From CAUYXS01 sp965248495 (lineage in GTDB: Bacteria; Chloroflexota; Dehalococcoidia; Lucifugimonadales; Australimonadaceae), in assembly GCA_965248495.1 (NCBI GenBank), contig CBDFJL010000003.1, positions 1,116,001-1,180,000 on the forward strand: DNA of 64,000 nt. Direction: 5' to 3'. Every line of letters begins with the position of its first letter. Position 1 is the stretch's first letter. The notes under the pieces were generated by a model that worked only from the letters and a program-made list of their open reading frames with translations, did no database searches and was not told the DNA's origin. This document shows positions 62,050-64,000 of the stretch, piece after piece. Made by a program: the position numbers and the translations under genes.

Positions 62050-63090
62050 ATGCGCGGAGTTTCGGTGGACCTGCGCGATCGATTCAACCGGTTCGCTGAG
62101 AGCCGGGCCCGACGGCGGCTTCAGGTTTTCGCAGGCGTGGTCGCCAGCGTGGGCCTGGCGTGGGTTATTGCCCGCAGCCTCGATTGGGGCACGCTGGGCG
62201 ACATCCTCCGGGACTTCCCCATCGGCCTTGCGCTGCTCAGCTTCGCCCTTGTTCTGGCCGGCGCTGGGCTCCGGGCGGCACGATGGTATGTGCTCCTTGA
62301 TGGTGAGCGCGCGTCCTTCTGGCAGGTTTTCCTGACCCAGAATACCGGAATCGGATTGAACAACCTGCTGCCCATCCGCATGGTCAGCGAGCCTGTCCAG
62401 CTGGTGCTTATCACCAAGCGCTACGGGGTGCCTTTCCCCACCGCTTTGGCGACCCTGGTGGCGGGCAACGTCATGGACATCTTCGCGACGCTGGTCCTCA
62501 TGGGTCTCGGCGTGGTCCTCATTCCGGCGCTCCGGGGGGCCAGCATCCAGCTTGGGGGATTCGTGATCCTAGCCATCGTGACCCTCGGTGTTTTCCTGGC
62601 CGCGGCGCGAGGCCTGGGCTCCGTTCCCATCGCGCGGAACATGCGCTTCTTTCAGCAGATGACCATTGCCGTGGGCGTGCTGAAGGAGACGCCAGGTCGG
62701 CTGGTGGTCTCTTTCCTGGCCACGGCGACCTCCTGGGGCATGCTGGGCTTCGCCGGCTGGGCGCTGGCCGAGGGCCTCGGCATCGACATCGACCCCGTCT
62801 CCATGGCCGTCGTTCTCGTGGCCGCGACGTTCTTCACCTCGGCCGTGCCTTCGCTGCCCGCCGGACTCGGCACCTACCACTGGGCCGTGGTGTATACCCT
62901 GGGGCTCATGGACGTGCGCCAGGAGGAGGCGACGGCATTCGCCTTCGTCATGCACCTGCTGGTCTTCTTCGCGTCCACGGGCATCGCCGTCGCCATGCTC
63001 TCGCGGGTCGGAGCGAGCACGCTGCTGGGGCGCACCGAGCGGGCGGATGCGGGAGTCCCGGCAGGGGCCGCGGAAGAGCCCGCCAACTGA
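62050..63090 (+). CDS. UPF0104 / LPG synthase TM-region flippase-like membrane protein
   Basis: 346 residues; a GTG five codons in (62065) with CGGAG upstream is an alternative start. Eight or more membrane helices. LRAARWYVLLDGERASFWQV, GIGLNNLLPIRMVSEPVQLV and FFTSAVPSLPAGLGTYHWAV are the conserved blocks of the lysylphosphatidylglycerol synthase transmembrane family. Without the cytosolic synthase domain it is probably a lipid or glycolipid flippase-like protein. It diverges from tatD; the next gene starts 1 nt after its stop. Confidence 0.88.
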   Translation: MRGVSVDLRDRFNRFAESRARRRLQVFAGVVASVGLAWVIARSLDWGTLGDILRDFPIGLALLSFALVLAGAGLRAARWYVLLDGERASFWQVFLTQNTGIGLNNLLPIRMVSEPVQLVLITKRYGVPFPTALATLVAGNVMDIFATLVLMGLGVVLIPALRGASIQLGGFVILAIVTLGVFLAAARGLGSVPIARNMRFFQQMTIAVGVLKETPGRLVVSFLATATSWGMLGFAGWALAEGLGIDIDPVSMAVVLVAATFFTSAVPSLPAGLGTYHWAVVYTLGLMDVRQEEATAFAFVMHLLVFFASTGIAVAMLSRVGASTLLGRTERADAGVPAGAAEEPAN

Positions 63091-63091
63091 C

Positions 63092-64000
63092 GTGCGCCCC
63101 GCCTCGCTGGTCGTCCTCCTCACGCTAGCCATACTGATCCTGGCCCTCGGCTGCGCCGGGTCGCCGACGCCAACTTCCGTGCCGACGCCGACCCCGACGG
63201 TGGCGCTGGGGCCTCGGGCCGAGGGCACCTTGCGCGTCGCGGTTATCGGCGCGGCGCCGCACCGTGACCTACACCAGCTCGTTTCCGAGTGGGCCACGCT
63301 GTTCGGGCCGGGGCTCGCCTACAGCCGCCTGCTCCGCTTCGAGGCCGGGCCTGGTGTCGACCAGCCGAGCATGGCCGTGCGCTGCGACCTGTGCGACGAA
63401 TGGCGCCAGCTCGATGCGCGGACCTACGAGTTCGACGTGCATCCGACGGCGCGGTGGCACGATGCTGAAGGGTTTGCCTCCCGGCCCGTTACTGCCCAGG
63501 ACGTGGTCTTTAGCCTGGAGCGCCTGCGTACGCTGGGATTCCCCCACGCGGGACTCCTCGACGCCGTCGACGCGATTCAACTCGTCAGCGACCGCACGGT
63601 CCGGCTTCTGCTGCGCTACCCGGACGCCGACCTGCCCCAGCGCCTGGCCAGCCCGTACGCGGTCATCATAGCGCCCGAGGTCGTCGGCGCAGACCTGCGC
63701 ACCGGCCCCGTCGTCGGGTCGGGGCCGTGGCTGTACGAACAGGGCAGGTCCGGCGAAGTTGACGCCGCAGCCTGGCCACGCCACCACTGGCCAACCGAGC
63801 CGGCGGCGAAGGCCCTCGAGGCGCTGCCGGTCGACAGCCTCTCAACGGGCGCAGCGTTGCTTGGGACGGACCAGGTGGACGTTGCGCAGGTCACTGAGGC
63901 GGATTGGGCGGACCTGGAGGCGAGCGGGTTCGGTTCCGCTGTCGTCCTCAGGCCGGGCCAGGGCAGTCTCCTCGCCCTCAACGCCGGCGCCGGGCCCTTC
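63092..64000 (+). CDS. ABC transporter solute-binding lipoprotein (family 5), 3'-truncated by window edge
   Basis: 303 codons are open without a stop from a GTG at 63092 to the last base, so the gene runs off the window. A lipoprotein signal ends in LALGC (Cys near residue 21), then a Thr/Pro linker (SPTPTSVPTPTPTVAL). The SBP_bac_5 pattern follows: EGTLRVAVIG, FGPGLAYSRLLRFEAGP, YEFDVHPTARWHDA, RPVTAQDVVFSLERLRTLGF, DRTVRLLLRYPDADLPQRLA and YAVIIAPEVV. Family 5 proteins bind peptides, nickel, or sugars for ABC importers. No permease gene is visible within the window. Confidence 0.85.
   Translation, partial: MRPASLVVLLTLAILILALGCAGSPTPTSVPTPTPTVALGPRAEGTLRVAVIGAAPHRDLHQLVSEWATLFGPGLAYSRLLRFEAGPGVDQPSMAVRCDLCDEWRQLDARTYEFDVHPTARWHDAEGFASRPVTAQDVVFSLERLRTLGFPHAGLLDAVDAIQLVSDRTVRLLLRYPDADLPQRLASPYAVIIAPEVVGADLRTGPVVGSGPWLYEQGRSGEVDAAAWPRHHWPTEPAAKALEALPVDSLSTGAALLGTDQVDVAQVTEADWADLEASGFGSAVVLRPGQGSLLALNAGAGPF

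Noticed and set aside
63264..63671. 135-codon plus-strand frame near the window end
   Set aside because: It is out of frame with the solute-binding lipoprotein, which is open from 63092 to the edge and shows clear SBP family 5 motifs.
1..64000. CRISPR arrays, prophage, transposase or integrase genes
   Set aside because: No regularly spaced repeats or mobile-element proteins were found on either strand; the content is chromosomal housekeeping and envelope genes.

Overview
The window is a dense, high-GC bacterial chromosome segment with no tRNA, rRNA, CRISPR array or insertion sequence that I can recognise. The gene set points to the phylum Chloroflexota, probably Dehalococcoidia/SAR202-like: PAC2, DUF151 and DUF503 proteins, Rex beside the ATP synthase operon, an hspR-first chaperone operon, split glycine decarboxylase genes, a fused 2-oxoacid:ferredoxin oxidoreductase, and secreted proteins with Thr/Pro linkers and GxNLVxLPG-type C-terminal modules. 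That assignment is inference from gene families and was not tested by phylogeny. The metabolism looks like that of a respiring heterotroph.

Layout. 1-3359: a truncated P1-family peptidase gene, a DUF2520 Rossmann protein, panB and panC, overlapping or nearly so. 3434-7880: PAC2 protein, pyrG, rho. 7993-18000: envelope region with a 949-residue secreted protein behind a strong promoter and a 370-nt leader, a small anchored protein, a metallo-beta-lactamase-fold protein with lost metal ligands, bioY, a PAS sensor without a kinase, a 906-residue secreted protein with five helical repeats, and a lipoprotein. 18277-25998: DUF151 nuclease-like protein, then atpZ-B-E-F-H-A-G-D-C. 26009-31571: rex (with an operator-like site), DUF503, an MrfA/YprA-type helicase, corA, and an HDAC/AcuC-type deacetylase. 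31616-36652: a TlpA-like thioredoxin gene with in-frame UGA, then hspR-grpE-dnaK, a zinc ribbon protein and DUF309. 36589-39661: ccmABC, a CcmD-like gene and ccmE. 39751-41927: a sulfite-oxidase-fold molybdoenzyme, a zf-HC2 anti-sigma factor, an ECF sigma factor and an SRPBCC protein. 41981-47873: korA-korB, citrate synthase, a small acidic Cys protein, a MidA-type methyltransferase. 47963-55864: a peroxiredoxin gene with in-frame UGA, then metE, a degraded GNAT gene and gcvT-gcvH-gcvPA-gcvPB on the minus strand. 55993-64000: EVE protein, fabI, SDR, MFS exporter, aldo/keto reductase, DUF1802, TatD, a flippase-like membrane protein and a truncated ABC solute-binding lipoprotein.

The most notable result is a pair of probable selenoprotein genes. 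A TlpA-like protein (UGA at 31745-31747) and an AhpE-like peroxiredoxin (UGA at 48292-48290, minus strand) each have UGA where a redox Cys is expected. In each, the frame continues through the rest of the domain, and a stem-loop that fits bacterial SECIS rules follows at 20 and 27 nt. Standard gene calling would split or truncate both.

How the genes fit together: citrate synthase and KorAB serve the citric acid cycle with ferredoxin as electron carrier. CcmABCDE matures c-type cytochromes. Rex senses NADH/NAD+ next to the F-type ATP synthase. GcvTHP and MetE link glycine-derived one-carbon units to methionine. The Sec peroxiredoxin and Sec thioredoxin would give thiol-based redox defence.
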